A stretch of DNA of 34,637 nucleotides. Source: Planctomycetota bacterium. GTDB lineage: Bacteria > Planctomycetota > Planctomycetia > Planctomycetales > Planctomycetaceae. Positions within the stretch are counted from its first letter, which is position 1. The number at the start of each line of letters is the position of its first letter. Where the stretch lies: the NCBI GenBank assembly GCA_003670925.1, contig QWQG01000230.1, positions 1 through 34,637 on the forward strand, written 5' to 3'. Position numbers and translations under genes: made by a program. The notes beneath the pieces were generated by a model. It saw only the letters and a list, made by a program, of their open reading frames with translations. It was not told the DNA's origin and made no database searches. Below are positions 24,253 through 33,221 of the stretch, one piece after another.

Positions 24253-25455
24253 TCACTTTTGTCTTACTTCCGTAATCCCGCGAACGAGCAGTATGCCAGC
24301 GACGATGACCCCGAACACAACCGCATGCCACGAGCCGAACCATGGTTTGTCCCGAAAGAAGAGCATAAACGACAGGCCTGCAAGCAGGCTGAGAACCGGA
24401 ATCGCCGCCCAGCCAATCAGTGTTCCAAAGAACGGCCGCCGGACCGAACTGACACCGCGCTGGCTGAAGGTCACCGCCAGCACCACCACAATCCCCACGA
24501 TCATACCTTCGTAAACATCCGCACCTGTGCCCACGATCTTATTCACGGAGTCAATCACGGTGCGTAAGAAAAGACAGCCCAGCACGGTCCCAAAGATTGT
24601 CCCAACGCCACCTTGCAACGAACATCCACCGATAACCGACGCCGCGATGGCGTTCAGTTCGTAGCCTCGCGCCAGAATGTCCGGCTTGGCCGAACCAGTG
24701 TCTGCGAAGTAAACAATGCCAACCATGGAGGCCACAACCGCACCAAGAACATACGCCAGCCATTTTAGCCGATCGGTTTGAATGCCACTCAGCTTTGCAG
24801 CCTGCTCATTACCACCCATCGCGTGCAGATGCCGGCCGATTACCGTGCGACTCATTAAAAACCACACCGCCAATGCCAGCAAGATGAACACAATCGACAC
24901 ACTCGTCACATCCTTGAGTGCGTCGCGGAGCGCCAGATCAGGAAAATCGATCTGCGATTTATTGTTTGTCACAGCCTGCGTCAATCCGCGACTGAAGCTG
25001 CGGAGTCCAACCAGTGTGGCCAAAGTTGCGATAAATGGTGGCAACCCCACACACGTAATCAGCCATGCATGTAACGTCCCCACCATGGCGCCGGCCAGCA
25101 GTGTTCCCACCGTGGCCATGATCACGGCCGATGTCGCCAGATGACCTGCGTGAAAACCTTCCGGGTCAAGCACGATCAGGAGACTGCCGAAGACCGTGGC
25201 GCTCATCGCGATCACAGAACCGCTCGACAAGTCGATGCCCCCGGAAATAATGATCACCGCGCTGCCCAACGCGAAAAATCCGAGCAGCACGGTGTTGCGA
25301 ATAATGAGTTCGGCAGAGCTGCCGGGATTATTCCAATAGGTGTGGCCCGGGTCGAGCACTGTTGTGGCGACAACCACCGCCATCCATGCGAGAATCAATT
25401 TGAATTCAACTGACGACCACAAGCGACTGATAAAACTGGGTGCCGTGGAATTCAT
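24253..25455 (-). CDS. Sugar ABC importer, permease (RbsC type)
   Basis: A 400-residue inner-membrane permease with about ten or more membrane segments. Family motifs are IISGGIDLSSGSVIAM, the EAA-like loop GGNEQAAKLSGI, and NAIAASVIGGCSLQGGVGTI near the end of the common core. RbsC-type permeases are usually 320-340 residues; here a C-terminal extension of about 60 residues follows SQRGVSSVRRP, with two more hydrophobic segments (IGWAAIPVLSLLAGLSFMLF and AVVFGVIVAGILLV). It lies between the binding protein (98 bp upstream) and the ATPase (117 bp downstream), all on the minus strand. Start is ATG 25455. The substrate is unknown. Confidence 0.93.
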   Translation of the reverse strand: MNSTAPSFISRLWSSVEFKLILAWMAVVVATTVLDPGHTYWNNPGSSAELIIRNTVLLGFFALGSAVIIISGGIDLSSGSVIAMSATVFGSLLIVLDPEGFHAGHLATSAVIMATVGTLLAGAMVGTLHAWLITCVGLPPFIATLATLVGLRSFSRGLTQAVTNNKSQIDFPDLALRDALKDVTSVSIVFILLALAVWFLMSRTVIGRHLHAMGGNEQAAKLSGIQTDRLKWLAYVLGAVVASMVGIVYFADTGSAKPDILARGYELNAIAASVIGGCSLQGGVGTIFGTVLGCLFLRTVIDSVNKIVGTGADVYEGMIVGIVVVLAVTFSQRGVSSVRRPFFGTLIGWAAIPVLSLLAGLSFMLFFRDKPWFGSWHAVVFGVIVAGILLVRGITEVRQK

Positions 25456-25553
25456 GCCGTTGACTGACTCTAGATTCGTGGATGGGAAAGTGGAGGCGCA
25501 ACAGAAATCAAAGGCGGTAGAGCAGACAAGAAGCGAGGCCTGATGGCCGCAAA

Positions 25554-26681
25554 TCAGGAACTCGTCAGCTTATATTCGGCCAGCCATGCTCGGAATTCTT
25601 TCAGTGTCAAAAATCTTACGCCGGGGCCAAAGTCCTTGAACATCTCCGGAGTCAGCGTCGTGCCTGAATCAGGTACAATGACTTTCAATCCCGTATCGCG
25701 AATATTGCCACCGGGTTTGTTCATGTTCGGAAACAACTCAGTCATCGTGGCTTTATCCCCTTGCAGTTTCGCAAAGGCGTACTTTACAGAATCGTAACCC
25801 ATGCCGAATGGATTCTGCACGACCATCGCATCGATCAAGCCTGCGCCCATTTGTTCGATCGCCAGTTGTTCCGCGTCGAACGTCACGATGGTAAACTTCG
25901 CCCGTACTTTTTTTTCCGTCACAATGTCCACGATCGCAGGCGCGTTATAAGACCAGATGCCGACAAGGACGTTGAGATTCGGGTTCTGATCGATTGAATC
26001 CCGTACATTGTCTCGGGCGCGAGTTCTGTCGGTATCATCAATGCGACGTCCTTTCTGCACGAACTTGTCACCAACCGCGCTGGTGAATCCGTCCATGCGT
26101 TGGTAAGCATTCTGCTGACTGTCGAGGCCGACGAACTGTACGTACTCCCCACCGTCAGGTCGCAGATTCTTGGCCGCGGTCCCCAGCACTTTACCGCCTT
26201 GGATATTGTCGGTGCCCACATAGAACTCGCGAACGCTATGAAACTTTTCGTCAAAATCACTGTCAAACGTCCCGATGATCACGCCCTTGTCTTTGAGCTT
26301 CTGCAGTTCTCCCACGACGGCAGGATTGGTGGCGGACGTCGGTGAAATGATGACCGCGGCGATATCAGCCTGCGTTCCGTATTGTCGCAGTTTTTCGATT
26401 TGCCCTTCGTCAGTCCCGTTGTTCGTATCCATGCTGGCGCTGAAACCGGCGTCTTTCAGCTTCAGGTCGACAGCAGCCTTGTCGATTCCCGCGCGGGCTG
26501 CGTCCCAGAATGGTGAATCCGTATTATTCAGCAGAATAATGCGTCGCAGGCCTGATGCCTTCGTGCCGGAAACCGCATTCGATTTACCATCGCCTGTCGA
26601 ATTACTGTTTTCTGAACACCCCGGAAGACACAGAAAGCTGAGTCCGGCAAGCAAGGCGAAGTGCAGGGGTCGATGAAGCAT
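25554..26681 (-). CDS. Sugar ABC importer, lipoprotein binding protein
   Basis: The 375-residue protein is a type I periplasmic binding protein of the RbsB class. It has a lipoprotein signal: MLHRPLHFALLAGLSFLCLPGC with the lipobox LPGC and the modified cysteine C22, then a Ser/Asn-rich linker. The fold begins RRIILLNNTDSPFWDAARAG, followed by DGGEYVQFVGLDSQQNAYQR, IVTFDAEQLAIEQM and GLIDAMVVQNPFGMG, all typical of ribose, xylose or inositol binding proteins. The start is ATG 26681; a GTG one codon earlier is possible. It is the first gene of a binding protein-permease-ATPase operon. Given the inositol oxygenase in the window, myo-inositol is one candidate ligand, but nothing in the sequence proves it. 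Confidence 0.92.
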   Translation of the reverse strand: MLHRPLHFALLAGLSFLCLPGCSENSNSTGDGKSNAVSGTKASGLRRIILLNNTDSPFWDAARAGIDKAAVDLKLKDAGFSASMDTNNGTDEGQIEKLRQYGTQADIAAVIISPTSATNPAVVGELQKLKDKGVIIGTFDSDFDEKFHSVREFYVGTDNIQGGKVLGTAAKNLRPDGGEYVQFVGLDSQQNAYQRMDGFTSAVGDKFVQKGRRIDDTDRTRARDNVRDSIDQNPNLNVLVGIWSYNAPAIVDIVTEKKVRAKFTIVTFDAEQLAIEQMGAGLIDAMVVQNPFGMGYDSVKYAFAKLQGDKATMTELFPNMNKPGGNIRDTGLKVIVPDSGTTLTPEMFKDFGPGVRFLTLKEFRAWLAEYKLTSS

Positions 26682-27003
26682 CACGGGGACCTTTTACTAC
26701 AGTTGAGGATATTTTCGCTGTGTCACGATTTATTGAAAACAGCATCTTTTGGCGATTCTATCGGTGTCAAATCCCGCCTACAAGCCGCGCAAGGTCTTGG
26801 AAGTTGAGCACGACAACCGCGGCGGCCAAAATCATTGCCAACCCGACACGCGGGCAAGGCAGAATCGTTTCCTTGCTTCCTCATGGGGCTGGCGTGGGTA
26901 GACTGCTTTCCCCCCAGAGCCTTATACTTTGTGCCAAGCTTAACGCCTTCTATTTTAAGGGCGACCGGTTTCCGGATTTCTGATTCTCCTGCTGTGTTTC
27001 CAA
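26682..27003. other. 322-bp divergent intergenic region, no gene
   Basis: The region separates the minus-strand transporter operon from the plus-strand membrane/coiled-coil pair, so it should hold two promoters. The stretch 26830-26950, including AACCCGACACGCGGGCAAGG and CTTCCTCATGGGGCTGGCG, looks like a non-coding dispersed element rather than a gene, but no second copy is in this window. Nothing else is recognised. Confidence 0.45.
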
Positions 27004-29433
27004 ATGCCGTCACCACCTCCTGTTACCCGCGTTGCTTTACCGACTTCCATTCGCGGTTTGCTCCGTCGTGTCCGCATGCGACTACGGCGGGATGCCATGG
27101 TTTCGGGGTTGTTGTTTCTTGGGTGCTGCGTGGCTGTCGTATTCTGGACGACGACGACTCTGGACGCCGGTTGGTTTCAGTTGCAGAAGCTGGAACTTCC
27201 CGTCGGACTGCGGGCGATTCTACTGGCCGTACTGTTGCCCTGCGGCTTGCTGTTGTTGGCGCGACGTGTCATTTTCCCCTTGGTGCGACGTCTGCGCGAC
27301 TCCGATATCGCGTTGCTTGTTGAACGACGATTTCCACAATTTCAGGATCGCCTGATTACGTCGGTTGAATCATCGCACAGAATTTCCGACGAAGGACCGT
27401 TGGTCAAGCCAATGCTCGAACGGTCAGTGCGGGAAGCTGACGCACTTGCTGGCGATGTCGCAGCAGACGATGTCTTTGATACTTCCCATCTGAAACGACT
27501 CGGACTGATGTCCGGTGGCTTGATGTTGTCTGTCGCCTGCGTTGGCATCGTCAGTCCGCAGAGTCTGACACGCTGGTGGAGTGCGTTCGTGCGGTGCGAC
27601 GAAATCTATCATCAGCGCACGACCGATCTTGTCCTGCACGCGGTGTCGCAACCGAGCGATCGCCGCCTTGCATTTCAAACCATCGATCAGAGGTTGACGT
27701 ATCGACATCCGCGCGGGGCAGATTTGGAACTGGAAATGATAGTTCCGGACGGTGGACCGCAGACAGGGCAAATGTGGGTTGTTCCGGATCGCGTGCGCAT
27801 CGATGTGATTCGGGTGGATGGATCGCGGAGTCGCACTTACGTGTCAGCATCGTCTGCCCGCACGTTTCGATTCGTCGTGACGCGACTGCAGGAACCCGTC
27901 CAGATTGAATTACTTGCCGGCGACTACCGCACGCGCGTCCCGTACCAGATTGTCGTCGTTAACCCGCCAGGGATTGATGCGGTGGAGTTGCGGTGTACGT
28001 ATCCTGAATATACCGGCTGGAATCAGCTCCGCGAACGGACGTTGACCATGACTGGCAGCGAAGTGCAGTTGCCGGTTGGCACGTCGTTTGAACTGGTTGC
28101 GACCAGCAGCAAGCCGCTCCAGGCCGTGCGAATCGTTTCCGATCATTTTGAATTGTCAGGCGATCGTGACTCGTCGCAATTGCTGCTGCGGGACGAACAG
28201 ACGTCGGCGAATTCAGACAACGGACCTTTGCTTTCTAGAGACGGACGGATGATTACCACACGTATGATGATTGTTCCTCCCGTTGCAACCACAACCGATC
28301 CTGCCAAACCGATCGAAACCACGACGGTGAGCACAGACAATTCCTGCCTGCAGATCCCCTTCAGCGCAAATTTAAGATTTTTTCTGCATGACGACGACGA
28401 TGTGATGTCAGCCAGTCCCGAAACCTTAAGCGTGCAGGGAATCCCGGACGCTCCACCGCTCGTCGTTGCTCAGATGAACGGAGTTGGTAACGCCGTAACG
28501 CGTCTAGCCCGCATTCCTGTATCCGGACGCATCCGCGATGATTATGGACTGCAGTCGGCAGGATTTGAATTTCTGGTGGATGATGAATCCACGTGGCGAC
28601 CAAGGCCATTTCGGCGGGTCCCGACTACGCATGCGACTGATTTCGATTTGCAACGAAGTGATGATGAGCCATTCGAAATCTTTGACCTGCAGCCGTTAGA
28701 GTTATCTGAAGGCCAGACCCTGACGTTGTCGGTCGTTGCATCCGACGACAATCAAATGCTGACGCCGGCGGTGACACGCAGTGAACCGCTGCTCTTTCGC
28801 ATTGTGAGCAACGAAGAAGTCCTGTCGCTGCTGTACACCCGCGAGATTTCGCTGCGAAATCGCTTCGAAGAAGTGATTGCACAGCTGGAACAAATTCGGA
28901 ACGACTTGCAGTTTCAGACGGATGTCGCGCGACGCGTGGATGCGGCGGGTGCAGCAGCAAGTCTGGAAGATCGGGCCAGCCTGAATACTTCGGCGACACG
29001 CAGTGGCAACAACGTCCGACGACAGACCAATGAACTCAATTCTATCGTCGAAGGCTTTGAGCAAATTGTGCAGCAACTGGAAAATAATGCCATTCCGCCG
29101 CAACAGCAAGCAGAGGAAATGCGGGCCACGATCGTCCGCCCGCTCCAGAACGTATCCGGCGAAATGATGGCAACCGCGGATCGGGCGGTGAGTGCATTTC
29201 GAGTCGCGGCGCTCGATGCACAGCCGACAGAAACGCTTGTAATTCGCTCCAGCGAAAAGGTTTCAGACGTCATCGCGTCATTGAAGCTGATTCTGGACAG
29301 TGTCCGGGATATGGCCGAATTCCATGAATTGCTGAAGGAAGGAAAGGCGATTGAAGATAAACTCGAACAGCTGATGCAGAATATGAAGGATCTTCAGAAG
29401 CGAGAACTGCTGCAAAAACTGAAAGGTATTTGA
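27004..29433 (+). CDS. Large membrane-anchored protein with coiled-coil C-terminus (DUF4175-like)
   Basis: The 809-residue protein has two membrane segments near the N-terminus (about residues 31-53 and 68-95) and a third near 165-185, then a long extracytoplasmic region with beta-sandwich-like character, including VVVNPPGIDAVELRCTYPEY, RIPVSGRIRDDYGLQSAGF and LTLSVVASDDNQ. The last 200 residues form coiled coil with repeated Glu, Gln and Leu. The Y-P-x-Y-T and IRDDYGL motifs recall the planctomycete relatives of DUF4175. Such proteins often follow MoxR ATPase and DUF58 genes; none is seen in this window. The next gene encodes a secreted coiled-coil protein, and the two probably work together. 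No enzymatic motif is visible. Function unknown. Confidence 0.75.
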   Translation: MPSPPPVTRVALPTSIRGLLRRVRMRLRRDAMVSGLLFLGCCVAVVFWTTTTLDAGWFQLQKLELPVGLRAILLAVLLPCGLLLLARRVIFPLVRRLRDSDIALLVERRFPQFQDRLITSVESSHRISDEGPLVKPMLERSVREADALAGDVAADDVFDTSHLKRLGLMSGGLMLSVACVGIVSPQSLTRWWSAFVRCDEIYHQRTTDLVLHAVSQPSDRRLAFQTIDQRLTYRHPRGADLELEMIVPDGGPQTGQMWVVPDRVRIDVIRVDGSRSRTYVSASSARTFRFVVTRLQEPVQIELLAGDYRTRVPYQIVVVNPPGIDAVELRCTYPEYTGWNQLRERTLTMTGSEVQLPVGTSFELVATSSKPLQAVRIVSDHFELSGDRDSSQLLLRDEQTSANSDNGPLLSRDGRMITTRMMIVPPVATTTDPAKPIETTTVSTDNSCLQIPFSANLRFFLHDDDDVMSASPETLSVQGIPDAPPLVVAQMNGVGNAVTRLARIPVSGRIRDDYGLQSAGFEFLVDDESTWRPRPFRRVPTTHATDFDLQRSDDEPFEIFDLQPLELSEGQTLTLSVVASDDNQMLTPAVTRSEPLLFRIVSNEEVLSLLYTREISLRNRFEEVIAQLEQIRNDLQFQTDVARRVDAAGAAASLEDRASLNTSATRSGNNVRRQTNELNSIVEGFEQIVQQLENNAIPPQQQAEEMRATIVRPLQNVSGEMMATADRAVSAFRVAALDAQPTETLVIRSSEKVSDVIASLKLILDSVRDMAEFHELLKEGKAIEDKLEQLMQNMKDLQKRELLQKLKGI

Positions 29434-29516
29434 TTGATGCGTCAACCCCATTTTTGCCTGCAGTCGGCTGTCAGCCTGCTGCATGAATTCACGACGTTGA
29501 TTTTGCCTGAAGGCCC

Positions 29517-29535
29517 GGCAGGCCAAAAGCCTGCC
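29517..29535 (+). promoter_or_regulatory. Hairpin just upstream of the secreted coiled-coil gene
   Basis: GGCAGGC (29517-29523) pairs with GCCTGCC (29529-29535) around a five-base loop CAAAA. It lies 17 bases before the ATG at 29553, so it could limit ribosome access or act as a weak processing site between the two genes. Sequences of this type are also common as dispersed repeats, so no function is proved. Confidence 0.5.
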
Positions 29536-29552
29536 CCACTGGGAATGCCAAA

Positions 29553-31292
29553 ATGATGCGACCGTTGAAATTCACTTTGACGCTCGTCGCACTGTGCGGT
29601 CTGCTGCCAACTACTGCCGGACAGGATGCGCCCGCACTTCCTGAAAAGCCTGCGCCGCCGGCAGTGGCTAGCGAAAACGTCACGCCAAAAACACTCCGCG
29701 ATGATCAACTGGCCGTGAGTGGACGGTATTCGCGTTTTGAACGCACGCTGACTCAGATGGCCGACATTCTAGGGCGTCAGGATCCTGAACGCGCCGACTT
29801 ATTACGGCGGGCGATCGGCAAGGGACGAGAAGGTCGCATTAAGGAAGAGATTGAAAGTGTGGTCGCGTTGATTGAGTCCGGTGAAATCGGGAACGCATCG
29901 GAGAAGCAGGCCGGTGTGATTGAAAGTCTCCAAGCGTTGCTGAAACTCCTCCAGAGCGAAGATCGACGCAGTGCCGTGGAACGCGAACGTGATCGTCTGG
30001 ACGGACTCCTGAAAGATGTGCGTAGCGTGCTGGCCGAACAGCGCGCCGCCCGCGCGGCGACTCAAAATTCCCCCGCACCATCCAGTGCCGCTCCCGGACA
30101 ACAGAAAGCAATCAGCGAAACCGACAAACTGCTCGAGTCCATGCGTGAGCATGATGACCAAGAATCCACCGACGGCAAGGACAGTCAAGGCAAGGACAGT
30201 CAAGGGAAAGACGGCGACAACAAAGACAAGAGTGCTAAAGAGGGCGAGCCTAAAGACGGCCAGCCTAAAGAGGGCCAGTCTAAAGACGGCGATCAGGATC
30301 CCAAAGACCCTGAATTGGGAAAAGGCGACCCGCAGCCACCGGACAAGCCAGCGCAAGAATCACCTGCTGAGGGCAAGCCGTCGCCGTCGGACCAGAAGTC
30401 TGAAAGTGCAGGAAAACCGGGTGAACAAAAATCCGGAGGGAAGCAATCCGGCCAGCAGAAATCTGACAAGAACAAACAGACGCCCGGCCGTGAGCAACTG
30501 GAAAAAGCCCGCGAAGAGATGGAACAGGCGTTGGAAAAATTGAAGGAGCAGAAACGCGAAGACGCTGTGCAGAAAGAGGACAACGCGATCGAAGAATTGC
30601 ATGCAGCAGCGGAAAAACTGGAAGAGATGCTACGTCAGTTGCGTGAAGAAGAAAAGGAAATGATGCTGGCGTCACTGGAGGCACGCTTCCAACGCATGCT
30701 GCAGGCGGAAACCGAGATCCATGAAGGCACGGTTGGTGTGGCGGCAACGCCCCAGAAAGACTGGCTGGACTTGAACTACGGTCGCTGTCGCGAACTGTCT
30801 CAGCAACAGTCGGAGTTGACGCAAGAATGTGCGCAAACTGTCAATCTGCTGCGGGAGGAGGGAACATCGGTTGCCATTGTGATTGCGGTGGAAGACATCG
30901 AAGCTGATATGAATTCCGTCAGTGGTTGGATGCAGGAATACAAAGTCGGGGAGCTTACGCAAGCTGTGCAAAAGGACATTTTGGAATCGCTGAAGCAGCT
31001 GATTGAGACGACTCAAAAAGAGATGCAACAGATGAAGGAACAGCAGAAGCAGGAACAGAAACAAAGCGATCCCAGTCAGGAAAAGCCGGGGCTGGTAGCA
31101 CTGATGGCTGAGATTCGCGTGCTTCGATCACTGCAATTGCAGGTGAATCGTCGCACAAAACAGGTCGATGGGCTGCTGCAATCGGCGATGACGGATGACC
31201 TTCCTGCGTTGCAAAAACAATTGCATGATCTAGCCAACCGTCAGAACCGCCTCATCGAATCGGCCAAGGAACTGGCAAAACAGGCAGAGTAA
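29553..31292 (+). CDS. Secreted Lys/Asp/Gly/Gln-rich coiled-coil protein
   Basis: The 579-residue protein has a signal peptide (MMRPLKFTLTLVALCGLLPT, cut near TAG-QD at residue 23). An N-terminal helical region (about 50-170) with RYSRFERTLTQMADILGRQD is followed by a highly charged, low-complexity linker at about 195-310 made of repeats such as KDSQG and PKDGQ or PKEGQ, and then a long coiled coil (about 310-560) with heptads like LEKAREEMEQALEKLKEQK. The linker's DNA has 15-bp tandem units (30174-30203 and 30246-30290). The protein follows a membrane-anchored coiled-coil protein by 119 bp, so they may bind each other in the periplasm. The function is unknown. Confidence 0.8.
   Translation: MMRPLKFTLTLVALCGLLPTTAGQDAPALPEKPAPPAVASENVTPKTLRDDQLAVSGRYSRFERTLTQMADILGRQDPERADLLRRAIGKGREGRIKEEIESVVALIESGEIGNASEKQAGVIESLQALLKLLQSEDRRSAVERERDRLDGLLKDVRSVLAEQRAARAATQNSPAPSSAAPGQQKAISETDKLLESMREHDDQESTDGKDSQGKDSQGKDGDNKDKSAKEGEPKDGQPKEGQSKDGDQDPKDPELGKGDPQPPDKPAQESPAEGKPSPSDQKSESAGKPGEQKSGGKQSGQQKSDKNKQTPGREQLEKAREEMEQALEKLKEQKREDAVQKEDNAIEELHAAAEKLEEMLRQLREEEKEMMLASLEARFQRMLQAETEIHEGTVGVAATPQKDWLDLNYGRCRELSQQQSELTQECAQTVNLLREEGTSVAIVIAVEDIEADMNSVSGWMQEYKVGELTQAVQKDILESLKQLIETTQKEMQQMKEQQKQEQKQSDPSQEKPGLVALMAEIRVLRSLQLQVNRRTKQVDGLLQSAMTDDLPALQKQLHDLANRQNRLIESAKELAKQAE
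30174..30290 (+). repeat. Tandem 15-bp repeats in the charged linker
   Basis: GGCAAGGACAGTCAA is repeated twice at 30174-30203. At 30246-30290 there are three 15-bp units (GAGCCTAAAGACGGC, CAGCCTAAAGAGGGC, CAGTCTAAAGACGGC). They encode the KDSQG and PKDGQ or PKEGQ repeats and keep the reading frame, so the linker length probably varies between strains. Confidence 0.8.
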
Positions 31293-31614
31293 AGCGTTGC
31301 CAATTTCTCGTTAGGATGGACATTCCGATCCGCTGAATGGCCAAAAACGCTCTCGAATCGAAAATTCCTTTGCCTCGGGAAATCCCTCCTATGGCTGTAT
31401 TTACGGGATGAAGACGCGGCGATGATTGTGCAAGGTACTGCAATCTCACGCGACTCGGAGAGTCAAGCGACAGAAATCCCGCCAACCGAGGGAATCCGGA
31501 AATCCGGTTGTGGCCCTTTTCCGCTTTGCCGATAGACTGTCGGACGTCAAAACGTTGGAATGCAACATCAAGGCAGCACTTCGACTAAACCCCCTGTTCA
31601 AAAGTATTCGCTCA
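31293..31614. other. 322-bp intergenic region before rimO
   Basis: No gene is convincing here. It contains a degenerate copy of the TAGGATGGACATTCC repeat at 31312-31326. An in-frame upstream extension of rimO to 31426 codes for a basic, non-conserved stretch and is rejected. The rimO promoter should be in this region. Confidence 0.55.
31312..31326 (+). repeat. Degenerate copy of the TAGGATGG(G/A)CATTC repeat
   Basis: The 15 bases TAGGATGGACATTCC are identical to 33849-33863. The right arm of the hairpin is GATCC instead of TGTCC, so only three of the five base pairs remain. Confidence 0.75.
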
Positions 31615-33051
31615 ATGACATCACTCCCGATCATCGACCTGCCCGAATCACGCCCATTGCCGCAAAGTGTTTCCGGCGAACCTGGCCCCTCCAAAGGCAC
31701 ATATGCCTTCGTGAGTCTGGGATGCCCTAAAAATCTTGTCGACAGTGAAAAGATGTTGGGCTCACTGTCGTTAGATGGCTATTCGCTGGTTTCCGACCCT
31801 GATGGCGCGGATTTTGTGATTGTCAATACCTGTGGCTTTATTGAAAGTTCCCGGCAGGAGTCGCGCTCTGTCATTCAAGAGATGCTGGACCTGAAAAAGG
31901 AAGGTAAAACGAAAGGCGTGATTGTGGCCGGTTGCTTGCCTCAACGACTGGAAGCAGACGGTGGCCTCCTCAAGGAAATGCCGGATATCGATCACGTCGT
32001 CGGTGTTTTCGGACGTGATGAAATCACCAAAGTCGCCGATCGGCTTGTGGGTGGAAACCGGGAACAACGGGAACTCTTTCGTCCCGCTCCGATCAAGGCG
32101 ATGAACGATCAATCGCGACTCCGGATCACGCCGGCCCACTATGCTTATCTGAAGATTTCCGAAGGCTGCGATCGAACCTGCACGTTCTGTTCAATTCCAT
32201 CGATGCGTGGTAAGCACGTGACCAAGCCGATTGAAATGGTGCTGGATGAAGCGCGGGAACTGGTCGATGACGGCATGCGTGAGCTGATCATCGTGGCGCA
32301 AGACACGACGTATTATGGCATGGACATTTACGGCGAGGTGCGTCTGGCGGAACTCCTGCGACAACTGCAAAAAGTCGATGGCATTGACTGGATTCGGTTG
32401 ATGTATCTCTACCCGATCAACTTTTCAGACGAACTGATCGACGTCATTGCCGATTCGGGTAATATCCTGCCTTATCTCGACATGCCACTTCAACACATTA
32501 ATTCTGCAGTGCTGAAACGCATGCAACGTCGTGTCAATTCCGATCAAACTCGGGAGCTTGTCAGCAAGCTCCGGGAGCGAATTCCCAACGTGGTTCTGCG
32601 CACCACGTTCATTACAGGATTTCCTGGTGAAACCGATCAGCAGTTTGAAGAACTGCGACAATTCGTTGAGGAAACTCGCTTCGAACGCATGGGCGTCTTC
32701 ACCTATTCGTTGGAACCAGGCACGCCGGCCGTGAAGCTGGAAGGACATCTCCCAGAAGACGTCAAAGAAGCCCGCCGCGACGAACTGATGGCGTTGCAGC
32801 AGAAGATTGCTTTTGAGCATGCCGACACGATGATCGGTTATGAACTGGATGTGCTGATCGACGAAGAAATTGGTGACGGCGTTTATGTGGGCCGATCCTA
32901 TGCGGATGCCCCCGAGATTGATGCCAACGTCATTGTCCGTGGCGTGGATTTGCAGCCGGGCGATATGGTACCGGTCGAAATCATGGAGCGACAGGATTAT
33001 GACTTAGTCGGCATGGTTGCGGATGTCCTAGCCGAAGAGGCTGACGAGTAG
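31615..33051 (+). CDS. rimO: Ribosomal protein S12 methylthiotransferase
   Basis: RimO is a radical SAM enzyme that adds a methylthio group to an aspartate of ribosomal protein S12. From ATG 31615 it is 478 residues. The N-terminal cluster cysteines are C37 in VSLGCPKNLVDSE, C73 in NTCGF and C107 in VAGCLPQR. The radical SAM motif C185-x3-C189-x2-C192 (EGCDRTCTFCSIP) follows. The sequence IPSMRGK and the LGCPKN start are specific to RimO rather than MiaB. A C-terminal TRAM domain ends the protein (about 415-475). The ATG gives the family's normal N-terminus; a longer upstream frame was rejected. It is followed after 170 bp by pgsA on the same strand. Confidence 0.97.
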   Translation: MTSLPIIDLPESRPLPQSVSGEPGPSKGTYAFVSLGCPKNLVDSEKMLGSLSLDGYSLVSDPDGADFVIVNTCGFIESSRQESRSVIQEMLDLKKEGKTKGVIVAGCLPQRLEADGGLLKEMPDIDHVVGVFGRDEITKVADRLVGGNREQRELFRPAPIKAMNDQSRLRITPAHYAYLKISEGCDRTCTFCSIPSMRGKHVTKPIEMVLDEARELVDDGMRELIIVAQDTTYYGMDIYGEVRLAELLRQLQKVDGIDWIRLMYLYPINFSDELIDVIADSGNILPYLDMPLQHINSAVLKRMQRRVNSDQTRELVSKLRERIPNVVLRTTFITGFPGETDQQFEELRQFVEETRFERMGVFTYSLEPGTPAVKLEGHLPEDVKEARRDELMALQQKIAFEHADTMIGYELDVLIDEEIGDGVYVGRSYADAPEIDANVIVRGVDLQPGDMVPVEIMERQDYDLVGMVADVLAEEADE

Positions 33052-33221
33052 CCTCGCGTTGTTGAGCAGAATTGCGTAGATTGAATTGAAGAGGGTATGC
33101 AGCCGAACGCAACGCACCATTTTTTGAAAGCCTTAGAAGCTGGTGTTTATTCTGCTGGCTTTACATGCCCTCCCAGAATCACTCAAGCCACAAACCGCTC
33201 TTGCCGTTCCTGAAATTTATT

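Noticed and set aside
29802-30356. Hydrophobic open frame antisense to the charged linker
   Set aside because: Repeats of LFRLAVF are the complement of the KDGQ-coding repeats; no start signal or family match.
31426-31614. Upstream extension of rimO
   Set aside because: The 63 residues are basic and unlike any RimO N-terminus; ATG 31615 fits the family.
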